Assembly (NCBI GenBank): GCA_963977065.1 | Contig: CAXBNF010000002.1 | Coordinates: 62,001-126,000 of the forward strand | Length of the DNA stretch: 64,000 bases | Direction of reading: 5' to 3' | From: Planktosalinus sp963977065 | GTDB taxonomy: Bacteria > Bacteroidota > Bacteroidia > Flavobacteriales > Flavobacteriaceae | Part shown: positions 35,074 to 43,700 of the stretch, piece after piece | Position numbering within the stretch: position 1 is the stretch's first letter | Layout of the letters: each line of letters begins with the position of its first letter | Position numbers and translations under genes: made by a program | The notes under the pieces: model-generated | The model's input: only the letters and a program-made list of their open reading frames with translations | Databases searched by the model: none | Told to the model about the DNA's origin: nothing

Positions 35074-35352
35074 CCTTAATATGATTTAAAGTTCTTCTCT
35101 AAAATTACCACCTATTAACATTCTCTTTCACAAAAAACATCCGAAACTATATTTTCGGGCATTTTTTAAGCGCTTATCATCTTGATAAACAGCATCATAA
35201 AAAATAAACAGAATAAATAAAGGTTGTGTTACTTTATCTTTTCAAGATATATTCCTGAAAATTATTAAGTCATAAAAGGTTTGGGTAGAGCTATTAAGCT
35301 AAATACTTTAACATTTTTTTCATACTTTTAGGTGTTATTCAAACTGTATAAA

Positions 35353-36732
35353 ATGCCCTATTTTCGATTATCATTTCTGTGGCTTCTCCTATTTTGTTTT
35401 AACTGTCCTCCACTTATGGCTCAGGAGGGCAAACTTTTAAACAGTTTTCAAACCTTATTTTTTGATGTGCCAACAGGCGAGCCGATAATTATTGTAAATG
35501 ATAGTTTGCTTTATTGTGGATATGATTTTAAAAATCATTCATTTACCGGATTGGATACTGAAAAACCCCATAATTTATGGCTTCGATACATTTACAGCAA
35601 TGAAGACAAAACACTCATTGTAGCTAGCAGTTGTGGCCCTGTCTATCAATTTGAGGAGAATGACTTTAAGCGTCTTGACAACTCTTTTCCACACCGAAAT
35701 CAGTATGGAGCCGGTCATTTTTTATACAACAATACACCACATTTATTTGGGGGTTACGGACTTTTCACTTTTAAAAATTTGATTACCAAATTCAATTTCA
35801 ACACCGGTGAATGGGAAGAAGTAAAAGTAAATTCAAAAGTCAAACCCGAACCCCGCAGAGAATTTTTGTATCATCAAAACGATAGCTTATTTTATGTAAT
35901 CAATGGCTTAAAAAAAGACCCTAAAAACCCATCCAAAGCCAAAATAATTGATGACAACCGGCTTTGGAAACTGGATTTAAATACAATGATGTGGAAGAAA
36001 GCCGGTACAGTAAAACAATCTTTAGATGGTTATTTTAGTTACTTGAGTTTTACTTCAAATGGGAAATGGTATTTGGTCGGTCCCGAAATTTTAGAACTGG
36101 ATGTTGAAAACAATACTTTCAGGAAGTATAAAATGAGAGAATGGAAGCGGGTTCAACAGCTTGCCTTTGATGAAAGTTCAAATGTAGTTACTTATATATA
36201 TAAAGCAACCAGTTCTAACAATTTTCATGTGCAATCACAACCTCTTGATAAGTTTATAGGAGAGTTAATCATTGAAGACAAGCTTTTCAAATCTAATCTG
36301 AAGTGGTATATTTTGGCTGGAACTCTTCTAACCTTACTTTTGACATTACTTTATTACAACAAAACTAAAAAACAACTAATTCAACCTTTCAGAGGAATTG
36401 TTTACCACCCTGAAGAAGATCGTTTTTATTTTAAAAAACAAGCCATTACAAACCTTGAAGAAAACGAACACAAACTATTCAAGTTTTTGAGTTTAAACAA
36501 AGAGTCTTTTATTCAACTAAACGATATTAACCATTTGTTTAATGGCGATGTGGCAGACAACTACGTCACCATAAGCAAAAGAAGGGAGGTTGCTCAGGCA
36601 GAATTACTTTTAAAGTTGAGTATATTACTAAATGTGCCGAAAGAAAAGATTCTACAAGAACGCAAAAGCCCCAAGGATAAACGTATTAAAGAAATAAAAT
36701 TGGCTCCCGGTGTTGTGAAATTTAAGTCTTAA
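35353..36732 (+). CDS. Membrane-spanning propeller protein with cytoplasmic DNA-binding-like domain
   Basis: 459 aa from ATG 35353 (a GTG at 35332 is possible). Signal/anchor region FRLSFLWLLLFCFNCPPLMAQ, then an extracytoplasmic region of about 300 residues with Kelch-like repeats (PHRNQYGAGHFLYNNTPHLF, NFNTGEWEEV, LNTMMWKKAG), a single TM segment around residues 317-336 (WYILAGTLLTLLLTLLYYN), and a cytoplasmic tail of about 120 residues. The tail (EENEHKLFKFLSLNKESFIQ, VTISKRREVAQAELLLKL) resembles a winged-helix module. It may sense outside signals and act on DNA directly, as in ToxR-type regulators; this is inference. Confidence 0.65.
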   Translation: MPYFRLSFLWLLLFCFNCPPLMAQEGKLLNSFQTLFFDVPTGEPIIIVNDSLLYCGYDFKNHSFTGLDTEKPHNLWLRYIYSNEDKTLIVASSCGPVYQFEENDFKRLDNSFPHRNQYGAGHFLYNNTPHLFGGYGLFTFKNLITKFNFNTGEWEEVKVNSKVKPEPRREFLYHQNDSLFYVINGLKKDPKNPSKAKIIDDNRLWKLDLNTMMWKKAGTVKQSLDGYFSYLSFTSNGKWYLVGPEILELDVENNTFRKYKMREWKRVQQLAFDESSNVVTYIYKATSSNNFHVQSQPLDKFIGELIIEDKLFKSNLKWYILAGTLLTLLLTLLYYNKTKKQLIQPFRGIVYHPEEDRFYFKKQAITNLEENEHKLFKFLSLNKESFIQLNDINHLFNGDVADNYVTISKRREVAQAELLLKLSILLNVPKEKILQERKSPKDKRIKEIKLAPGVVKFKS

Positions 36733-36771
36733 ATTTCACTAAACTTTAAAGTATTTCGAGTCTTGGTTTTG

Positions 36772-36779
36772 TAAATTTG
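36772..36779 (+). promoter_or_regulatory. Candidate -7 element for the M3 peptidase gene
   Basis: TAAATTTG, a full match to TAnnTTTG, lies 19 bp before the ATG. No -33 TTG at standard spacing. Confidence 0.42.
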
Positions 36780-36798
36780 TTTTTCAAAAAATTGAACC

Positions 36799-38847
36799 AT
36801 GCAAAACCCACTATTACAACCTTTCGATACCGCCCCATTTTCCAAAATAAAAAACGACCACTTTAAACCTGCTTTTGAGCAAGCCATTGCAACTGCAAAA
36901 GCCGAAATTGATACCATTACTTCAAATACAGAAGCAGCCACTTTTGAAAACACCATTGAAGCACTGGAGTTTACCGGACAACAACTGGATCGCATTTCAA
37001 GTATTTTTTTCAATTTGAATTCAGCAGAGACCAATGATGAAATCCAGGCGATTGCTCAGGAAGTCTCGCCTTTGCTATCAGAATTTAGTAATGACATTAC
37101 TTTGAACGAAGCTTTGTTCAAACGCGTCAAAACAGTTTATGAAAACAAAAACCAACTTGACCTTACCCCCGAGCAACAAACCCTTCTGGACAAGAAGTAC
37201 AAAAGCTTTGCCCGCAACGGTGCCAATCTGCCTGAAGACAAAAAGCAGCAGTTACGAGACATTGACAAGCAACTCGCCAAGCTCAAACTCACTTTTGGTG
37301 AAAATGTGTTGGCCGAAACCAACAAATACACCCTCCACATCACTAATGAAAAAGACCTGAGCGGACTGCCGGACCACGCCATTGAAGCCGCGGCACAAAC
37401 CGCTGAAGAAATGGACAAAAAAGGTTGGATCTTCACCCTGCAATATCCCAGCTATATCCCGTTTATGACCTATGCTGACAATCGGGAGTTACGTAAAAAA
37501 CTGGCGATTGCTTTTGGAGCAAAAGGCTTTCAGAATGACGAACTCGACAACCAAAAAAATGTACTGGAGATTGTAAAACTGCGACACCAAAGAGCTCAAT
37601 TGTTGGGTTATGACACCCATGCCCATTTTGTTCTCGAAGAACGGATGGCTCAAAGTCCTCAAAAGGTGGAAAGCTTTCTTGAGGAATTACTGGAAAAAGC
37701 AAAACCTGCCGCCAAAAGGGAGTTTGATGAACTTTCCGCTTTCGCGAAAAAAACCGATGGCATCGACCAACTTCAAAAATGGGACAGTGCCTATTATACC
37801 GAAAAATTAAAACAAGAACGTTTTGACCTCGATGACGAAAAGCTCAAACCCTATTTTAAACTGGAAAATGTCATCGATGGTGCTTTTACCATAGCTGAAA
37901 GGTTGTTTCAATTAAAATTTACCGAAGTTTTTAATATTGACAACTATCATGAAGATGTGAAAACCTTCCGCGTAAGTGATACCAAAGGATTTGATGTTGC
38001 TCTATTTTATGCCGATTTCCATCCACGGCCGGGCAAACGCAACGGTGCCTGGATGACTTCTTACAAGCCGCAATATGTAAAAGGTGGCAAAAATGAGCGT
38101 CCGCATATTTCTATCGTTTGCAATTTCACAAAACCAATTCCCGCGAAGGCGGGAATCTCAAAACCCTCACTCCTTACTTTCAACGAAGTAACCACTCTTT
38201 TTCACGAGTTTGGCCACGCGCTGCACGGAATGCTGGCCAATACAAGGTATCCAAGTCTTTCGGGAACTGGAGTTTACTGGGATTTTGTTGAGTTGCCCAG
38301 TCAGGTGATGGAAAACTGGTGTTATGAAAAAGAGGCATTGGAGCTTTTTGCCAAACATTATGAAACCGGCGAAACCATCCCGATGGAAATGATTGATAAA
38401 ATAAAAGCATCGGCTACCTTTATGGAAGGGATGCAAACCCTGAGACAGTTGAGTTTTGGTTTGCTCGATATGGCCTGGCACGGTGGCGGTTCGCAACAAA
38501 CAAATAAATCTGTAAAGGAAATAGAACAAGCAGCTTTTGAAGGCACCAACTTGTATCCTGATGTCCCTGAAAACTGTATGAGCACCTCATTCTCCCATAT
38601 TTTTCAGGGTGGCTATTCCTCAGGGTATTACTCCTACAAATGGGCTGAAGTGCTGGATGCAGATGCTTTTGCCTACTTTCTGGAAAAAGGGATTTTCAAT
38701 ATCGAGGTGGCAGCAAAGTTTAAGGAACACGTCCTCACCAGGGGCGGTACCGAGCACCCGATGATTTTGTACAAACGCTTCCGCGGAAAAGAGCCCAATC
38801 CGGAGCATTTGTTGAAGCGGGCTGGCTTACTTATTCAAGATTCTTAA
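36799..38847 (+). CDS. M3 family metallopeptidase (Dcp-type)
   Basis: 682 aa. The zinc site is FHEFGHALHG with His 469 and His 473 and a downstream Glu in WDFVELPSQVMENW. N-terminal NPLLQPFDTAPF and GKRNGAWMTSY, RPHISIVCNFTKP, are further family marks. It is an oligopeptidase or dipeptidyl carboxypeptidase with no signal peptide, so probably cytosolic. Residues about 444-454 (KPIPAKAGIS) are encoded by an inserted palindromic repeat (38129-38165) that keeps the frame. A TTTCGCGAAA palindrome lies at 37740-37749. Confidence 0.93.
   Translation: MQNPLLQPFDTAPFSKIKNDHFKPAFEQAIATAKAEIDTITSNTEAATFENTIEALEFTGQQLDRISSIFFNLNSAETNDEIQAIAQEVSPLLSEFSNDITLNEALFKRVKTVYENKNQLDLTPEQQTLLDKKYKSFARNGANLPEDKKQQLRDIDKQLAKLKLTFGENVLAETNKYTLHITNEKDLSGLPDHAIEAAAQTAEEMDKKGWIFTLQYPSYIPFMTYADNRELRKKLAIAFGAKGFQNDELDNQKNVLEIVKLRHQRAQLLGYDTHAHFVLEERMAQSPQKVESFLEELLEKAKPAAKREFDELSAFAKKTDGIDQLQKWDSAYYTEKLKQERFDLDDEKLKPYFKLENVIDGAFTIAERLFQLKFTEVFNIDNYHEDVKTFRVSDTKGFDVALFYADFHPRPGKRNGAWMTSYKPQYVKGGKNERPHISIVCNFTKPIPAKAGISKPSLLTFNEVTTLFHEFGHALHGMLANTRYPSLSGTGVYWDFVELPSQVMENWCYEKEALELFAKHYETGETIPMEMIDKIKASATFMEGMQTLRQLSFGLLDMAWHGGGSQQTNKSVKEIEQAAFEGTNLYPDVPENCMSTSFSHIFQGGYSSGYYSYKWAEVLDADAFAYFLEKGIFNIEVAAKFKEHVLTRGGTEHPMILYKRFRGKEPNPEHLLKRAGLLIQDS
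38129..38165 (+). repeat. Palindromic repeat inserted in frame in the M3 peptidase gene
   Basis: A 20-bp hairpin, ATTCCCGC (38137-38144), GAAG loop, GCGGGAAT (38149-38156), is flanked by direct repeats CAAAACC (38129-38135 and 38159-38165). The period between the direct repeats is 30 bp, so ten codons were added without shifting the frame. The peptide IPAKAGI it encodes is a well-known product of such repeats in other bacteria. Confidence 0.72.
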
Positions 38848-38910
38848 ATTTTAGGCTTAAACTTTTAATATTTAATTAAGACTAAAATTTCTACATTTAC
38901 AAAAAAAGCT

Positions 38911-39477
38911 GTGGAATCGCCAAAACACAAAATAGATACCGCTCAATGGGTAGATCGCTATGCAGATTACCTGTTCAATTATGCTATTTCAAGAGTGAAT
39001 GACAACTATATTGCTGAAGAACTAGTGCAAGAAACCTTTATTGCCGGTTTAAAGTCAATGAAAAATTTTAAAGGTGAAGCCACGGAGCGCACCTGGCTGA
39101 TTTCCATTTTGAAAAGAAAGATTATTGATCAATACCGAAAAGCCAATTCCAAAAAAGGGCAGGCTGAAGTGAGAATGGACTTTACTAAAGTATCAGATAA
39201 TGAAGGCGATTGGCTTGAAGAAAGAGTGGAAGATAGGAACTCGCTCAATGCTGAGTCCAACTTTGAAAATAAAGAATTAGGTCTGGCCATTGAAATTTGT
39301 CTTGAAAAACTTCCTTTAAAACAAGCAGAAATTTTCAAACAAAAAACCATTTTAGAACAAGAAACCGAAACTATTTGTAAGGAACACAATATCACTGCGT
39401 CAAATCTTTGGGTGATTATTCACCGCGCCAGAGTGCAATTGATGCAATGTTTAAATGACGACTGGTTTAAAAATTAA
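38911..39477 (+). CDS. RNA polymerase sigma factor, ECF type
   Basis: 188 aa starting at GTG 38911. Region 2 is YADYLFNYAISRVND, AEELVQETFIAGLKSMKNF and FKGEATERTWLISILKRKIIDQYRK. Region 4 is LPLKQAEIFKQKTILEQETETICKEHNI and NLWVIIHRARVQLMQCL. Recognised as an extracytoplasmic-function sigma factor. It is followed at 4 bp by a small gene of anti-sigma type. A TACATTTA sequence at 38892-38899, near the -7 consensus with one difference, lies just upstream. Confidence 0.92.
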   Translation: MESPKHKIDTAQWVDRYADYLFNYAISRVNDNYIAEELVQETFIAGLKSMKNFKGEATERTWLISILKRKIIDQYRKANSKKGQAEVRMDFTKVSDNEGDWLEERVEDRNSLNAESNFENKELGLAIEICLEKLPLKQAEIFKQKTILEQETETICKEHNITASNLWVIIHRARVQLMQCLNDDWFKN

Positions 39478-39480
39478 TCA

Positions 39481-39726
39481 ATGAAGAATAAATTATTTAT
39501 AAGCTGTGAAGAAGCTGCACACCGCATTGACAAGGCACAATATGGGGAGGCTACATTCTGGGAAAAAATCACCTTTAAAATTCACAATTTATATTGTAAA
39601 CTTTGTCATTTATATGAGGTTAAAAATAAAAAACTCACCCATATTATCAAGTCAGGAAAAGTTCAAAACCTCACTAAAGAGCAAAAGTTAAAAATAAAAG
39701 ATAAACTAAAAGAAACCATCTTTTAG
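39481..39726 (+). CDS. Small zinc-finger anti-sigma factor-like protein
   Basis: 81 aa, without membrane segment. The FISCEEAAHRIDKAQYGEATFWEK start and the HNLYCKLCHLYE stretch give a C..H...C..C arrangement like the zinc-binding anti-sigma (ZAS/HC2) fold. It lies 3 bp after the sigma factor gene, the standard sigma/anti-sigma layout. It probably binds and inhibits the preceding sigma factor in the cytoplasm, perhaps in response to redox or metal stress; the signal is unknown. Confidence 0.8.
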   Translation: MKNKLFISCEEAAHRIDKAQYGEATFWEKITFKIHNLYCKLCHLYEVKNKKLTHIIKSGKVQNLTKEQKLKIKDKLKETIF

Positions 39727-39728
39727 GC

Positions 39729-40541
39729 TTAAAGAACGATTTCAAGAAACAACCAAAATAACGGGATTGCTTCCACCCAAAAAGCTGTAAAATAAAAAGG
39801 TTGTTTTTCTGAGCTATACCACAAAGTAAATCCTGTTAAAAAAACAATCGTTAAAACCACCCAAAGCGAGATTTGAAATATCGAGTTAAAAAATATTTCG
39901 GCGAAAGCCAAAATACCTAACAAAATAGTTCCAAAAACTTTACTCTTAAAAACCCCCAACTTTTGCGGAATCGTTCCTAATGAAATAGCATCTTCTTGTA
40001 TGTCTCTTATTTCAAAAGGAAGAATCAGGACAATCACCCATAGAAAACGCAATAAGCACAAAATCAAAACAGTACTGTCAAAATTGGTTTTCACATAAAA
40101 AGCAGGCATTAATACAGTGGTTAAAATCAAAACAAGGGCGATTAAAATCAGTTTCATTCCGGGGATGGATCTGAAGTTTTTCCATTTTCGCTTCAGCGGA
40201 ATTGCATACAGCAATGTCAAAACCCCAGATAGGAGAGCCATGATTTGAGCTGAAAACGGCAAGTGCCAAAAGAAAAAAACCATCCCAAAAAAAGCAGCCA
40301 AAGATAAAATCTGAATACTCTTTAAACTCGAAGTTAGGCGCCTGTGATGCCATTTTGCAATGCCGGCATATTTCACAAAATTATACCCGCTTATAGCTGC
40401 AAAAAAGACAAAACCTGAAAGGTAAAAATCAGGCGGGATGTTTAAGTAAATTCCGGAAAGCATCGTCAATGCCACGATAGCCATTGCCACGTGGATACTG
40501 CTTTGGATATAGAAGTTGAAAACAATCTTGAAAACTTTCAT
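39729..40541 (-). CDS. UbiA-like membrane prenyltransferase homologue
   Basis: 270 aa from ATG 40541 (MKVFKIVFNF). About eight hydrophobic segments span the protein. The second aspartate-rich motif of the UbiA fold is recognisable (PFEIRDIQEDAISLGTIPQKLGV), but the first NDxxDxxxD motif near the N terminus is replaced by YNFVKYAGIAKW, lacking the aspartates that bind the diphosphate. The protein may therefore have lost transfer activity or use another substrate. Membrane-embedded. Convergent with the anti-sigma gene (2-bp gap). Confidence 0.7.
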   Translation of the reverse strand: MKVFKIVFNFYIQSSIHVAMAIVALTMLSGIYLNIPPDFYLSGFVFFAAISGYNFVKYAGIAKWHHRRLTSSLKSIQILSLAAFFGMVFFFWHLPFSAQIMALLSGVLTLLYAIPLKRKWKNFRSIPGMKLILIALVLILTTVLMPAFYVKTNFDSTVLILCLLRFLWVIVLILPFEIRDIQEDAISLGTIPQKLGVFKSKVFGTILLGILAFAEIFFNSIFQISLWVVLTIVFLTGFTLWYSSEKQPFYFTAFWVEAIPLFWLFLEIVL

Positions 40542-40639
40542 AAAACAAAAGTAGGTATCTTGTTCATAACCCACTGTTTTAGTTAAAAAATTAACGCAAT
40601 TCTAAGTGTTTACAACCTAAAAATTCAACTTTTATATTG

Positions 40640-40647
40640 TAATTTTG
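40640..40647 (+). promoter_or_regulatory. Candidate -7 element for gcvP
   Basis: TAATTTTG, matching TAnnTTTG, lies 20 bp before the ATG. No TTG -33 box at usual spacing. Confidence 0.4.
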
Positions 40648-40667
40648 TACTCTTAAAACCACTGTTA

Positions 40668-43517
40668 ATGAATACAGATTCTTTCGCATTAAGGCACATT
40701 GGACCAAGAGAACATGACCTTGCAGATATGCTTCAAACCATAGGTGTTGATTCTATAGAGAAACTCATCTATGAAACCGTCCCCGACGATATTATTCTCA
40801 AAAAAGAAATGAATTTGCCTCGCGCCCTTTCTGAGCAGGAATACTTAGCTCACATTGGCGAACTGGCGAATAAAAATATAGTATTCAAGACCTATATCGG
40901 TCTGGGTTACCACAATACCATTTTGCCTCCCGTCATTCAGCGCAATATCCTTGAAAATCCGGGTTGGTACACGGCTTACACACCTTATCAGGCAGAAATT
41001 GCCCAAGGCCGTCTGGAAGCTTTGTTGAATTACCAGACTATGGTCACTGACCTTACCAAAATGGAACTGGCAAACGCATCGCTGCTTGATGAATCGACCG
41101 CTGCTGCAGAAGCAATGGCGTTGTTATTTGCCGTGCGTGACCGTCAACAACAAAGAGACGGCGTGGTCAAGTTTTTTGTTTCTGAGGAAGTGTTGCCGCA
41201 AACTATCTCTTTATTAAAAACAAGGGCCATTCCTATTGGTATCGAACTGGTGATTGGCAATCATGAAGAATTTGATTTTTCAACAGACTTTTTTGGCTGT
41301 TTGTTACAATACCCGGGAAAAAGCGGTATGGTCTATGACTATGCCGATTTTATCGAAAAGGCAAAGTCTGCTTTCATCAAGGTTGCCGTGGCCGCAGATA
41401 TTTTAAGTCTTGTAAAATTAAAAGCCCCTGGCGAAATGGGTGTTGATGTGGTTGTGGGAACCACCCAGCGGTTCGGAATTCCTATGGGTTATGGCGGACC
41501 ACACGCAGCCTTTTTTGCAACTAAAGAAGCTTACAAACGCGATATCCCCGGAAGAATTATCGGTGTGACAAAAGATACTGATGGCAACCGCGCCTTGCGA
41601 ATGGCCTTGCAGACCCGTGAACAACACATCAAACGTGACAGGGCAACATCAAACATTTGTACTGCTCAGGTTTTATTGGCAGTGATGGCAGGAATGTATG
41701 GCGTTTATCACGGTCCCAGAGGACTGAAATATATTGCCGACAAAGTTCACAACACCGCTTTAACCACTGCAAAAGCTTTGGAAAAATTAGGCATAAAACA
41801 AACTAATGCTACTTATTTTGATACCATTCAGTTAAAGGCTGACGCCGAAAAAGTAAGAGCCATCGCAGAACAAAACCAAGTCAACTTTTATTATCCTGAC
41901 TCTGAAACAGTTGTTATTTCGGTGAACGAAACCACTACCATTGAAGATATCAATCAAATTATTGCCATTTTTGCGAAAGCGGCCTCTAAAGACCCCTTTG
42001 AAGTAGATACTTTAACCGAAGGCAAAGCCATACCGGAAAGTGTCATAAGAAAAACAGATTTCTTAACCCACGAAGTATTCAATACCTATCAATCTGAAAC
42101 AGACATGATGCGCTACATCAAAAAGCTGGAGCGTAAAGATTTGTCATTGAACCACTCGATGATTGCTTTGGGGAGTTGTACTATGAAATTGAATGCTGCA
42201 GCAGAAATGCTTCCGTTGAGTGACCCTCAATGGGGAACGATGCATCCTTTTGTCCCCGTTGAACAAGCAGAAGGTTATCAAACAGTATTAAAAAACCTAG
42301 AAGATTATTTAACTGAAATCACCGGTTTTGCAGCCACATCATTGCAACCCAACTCGGGGGCACAAGGTGAGTTTGCAGGCTTGATGGTTATCAGGGCTTA
42401 TCACGAGTCACATGGTGATTACCACAGGAATGTCTGTATCATTCCCTCCTCGGCACACGGTACCAATCCAGCATCAGCAGTGATGGCAGGAATGAAAGTA
42501 GTCGTCACAAAATCTACCGAAGAAGGGAATATTGATGTGGACGATTTACGCGAAAAAGCTGAAATGTATAAAGACAATCTTTCTTGTTTGATGGTGACCT
42601 ACCCATCAACACACGGTGTGTATGAATCGGCTATTAAAGAAGTAACACAAATCATTCACGACAATGGCGGTCAAGTTTATATGGATGGTGCCAATATGAA
42701 TGCTCAAGTGGGCTTAACAAACCCAGGAGCCATTGGTGCAGACGTTTGTCACTTGAATTTACATAAAACATTTGCGATCCCACACGGTGGTGGTGGTCCG
42801 GGAGTGGGACCTATTTGCGTTGCCTCGCAATTAGCACCTTTTTTGCCTGGAAACCCTATCATCAAAACAGGGGGAGAAAAAGCTATTACTGCTATTTCAG
42901 CAGCTCCTTATGGTTCTTCATTGGTTTGTTTGATATCCTATGCTTACATAAGAATGTTGGGAGTGAGAGGTCTTAAAAAAGCGACGGAGTATGCAATTTT
43001 AAATGCCAACTACATGAAAGAGCGTTTAAAAGGACATTATGAAACACTTTACACAGGAGAAAACGGAAGAGCAGCTCACGAAATGATTTTAGACTGCCGG
43101 GCTTTTAAGCAAAATGGTATTGAGGTGGTTGACATCGCAAAACGCTTGATGGATTATGGATTCCATGCACCCACAGTTTCTTTTCCTGTTGCCGGTACAT
43201 TGATGATTGAGCCCACAGAGAGTGAGAGCAAAGCTGAGCTCGACCGTTTTTGTGATGCTATGATTTCAATAAGAAAAGAAATTGATCAAACCACTTCAGA
43301 AAATTTGAATAATGTATTGAAAAATGCACCTCACACATTGAAAATGTTGACTACAGATGAGTGGGATTTCCCTTATTCAAGACAACAAGCAGCATTCCCA
43401 TTGGAGTATGTTTCAGAAAACAAATTCTGGCCGAGTTGCAGACGTGTAGATGAAGCGTATGGTGACAGAAATTTAATCTGTACCTGTGCTCCTATTGAAG
43501 AATATATGGAAGCTTAA
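40668..43517 (+). CDS. gcvP: Glycine dehydrogenase (decarboxylating), P protein
   Basis: 949 aa, the full-length fused form with both halves. N-terminal signature FALRHIGPREHDLADML, internal YTAYTPYQAEIAQGRLEALLN, the central FAATSLQPNSGAQGEFAGL, and the PLP lysine at residue 700 in LHKTFAIPHGGGGPG. It decarboxylates glycine and passes the aminomethyl group to the lipoylated H protein in the glycine cleavage system; the H and T proteins are not in this window. A strong terminator follows, so it is monocistronic. Confidence 0.97.
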   Translation: MNTDSFALRHIGPREHDLADMLQTIGVDSIEKLIYETVPDDIILKKEMNLPRALSEQEYLAHIGELANKNIVFKTYIGLGYHNTILPPVIQRNILENPGWYTAYTPYQAEIAQGRLEALLNYQTMVTDLTKMELANASLLDESTAAAEAMALLFAVRDRQQQRDGVVKFFVSEEVLPQTISLLKTRAIPIGIELVIGNHEEFDFSTDFFGCLLQYPGKSGMVYDYADFIEKAKSAFIKVAVAADILSLVKLKAPGEMGVDVVVGTTQRFGIPMGYGGPHAAFFATKEAYKRDIPGRIIGVTKDTDGNRALRMALQTREQHIKRDRATSNICTAQVLLAVMAGMYGVYHGPRGLKYIADKVHNTALTTAKALEKLGIKQTNATYFDTIQLKADAEKVRAIAEQNQVNFYYPDSETVVISVNETTTIEDINQIIAIFAKAASKDPFEVDTLTEGKAIPESVIRKTDFLTHEVFNTYQSETDMMRYIKKLERKDLSLNHSMIALGSCTMKLNAAAEMLPLSDPQWGTMHPFVPVEQAEGYQTVLKNLEDYLTEITGFAATSLQPNSGAQGEFAGLMVIRAYHESHGDYHRNVCIIPSSAHGTNPASAVMAGMKVVVTKSTEEGNIDVDDLREKAEMYKDNLSCLMVTYPSTHGVYESAIKEVTQIIHDNGGQVYMDGANMNAQVGLTNPGAIGADVCHLNLHKTFAIPHGGGGPGVGPICVASQLAPFLPGNPIIKTGGEKAITAISAAPYGSSLVCLISYAYIRMLGVRGLKKATEYAILNANYMKERLKGHYETLYTGENGRAAHEMILDCRAFKQNGIEVVDIAKRLMDYGFHAPTVSFPVAGTLMIEPTESESKAELDRFCDAMISIRKEIDQTTSENLNNVLKNAPHTLKMLTTDEWDFPYSRQQAAFPLEYVSENKFWPSCRRVDEAYGDRNLICTCAPIEEYMEA

Positions 43518-43540
43518 CTTTAAGTTACTATCATTTTTAT

Positions 43541-43587
43541 AAGCCTGCATTTTTATAATATGTATAAAAAGCAGGCTATTTTTTTTG
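43541..43587 (+). terminator. Terminator after gcvP
   Basis: A long hairpin: AGCCTGCATTTTTATA pairs with TATAAAAAGCAGGCT (one bulged base) around a short ATATG loop, followed by a T run to 43586. It starts 24 bp after the gcvP stop codon. Confidence 0.85.
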
Positions 43588-43628
43588 AATCTGATAATGA
43601 AATACTTATATATTTTGAATCTGATAAT
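43583..43628. repeat. Direct repeat upstream of the ketosynthase operon
   Basis: TTTTGAATCTGATAAT occurs twice, at 43583-43598 and 43613-43628, with a 30-bp period (about three helical turns). It lies 70-115 bp upstream of the ketosynthase ATG. It may be a binding site pair or simply a tandem duplication. Confidence 0.55.
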
Positions 43629-43700
43629 ATTTGCTAATTATTGTTGAAGTTTAATACATTTTGTTGATAAATTAGTACCTTTCCAAAAAATTAAAATCCT

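Noticed and set aside
37139..38808. Long opposite-strand reading frames within the M3 peptidase gene
   Set aside because: They follow from the codon bias of the M3 gene, show no signal peptide or family motif, and lie wholly inside a confident gene.
43652..43690. A full -33/-7 promoter for the ketosynthase operon (TTG and TACCTTTC)
   Set aside because: The spacing between the boxes is outside 17-23 bp and the -7 copy has a mismatch.
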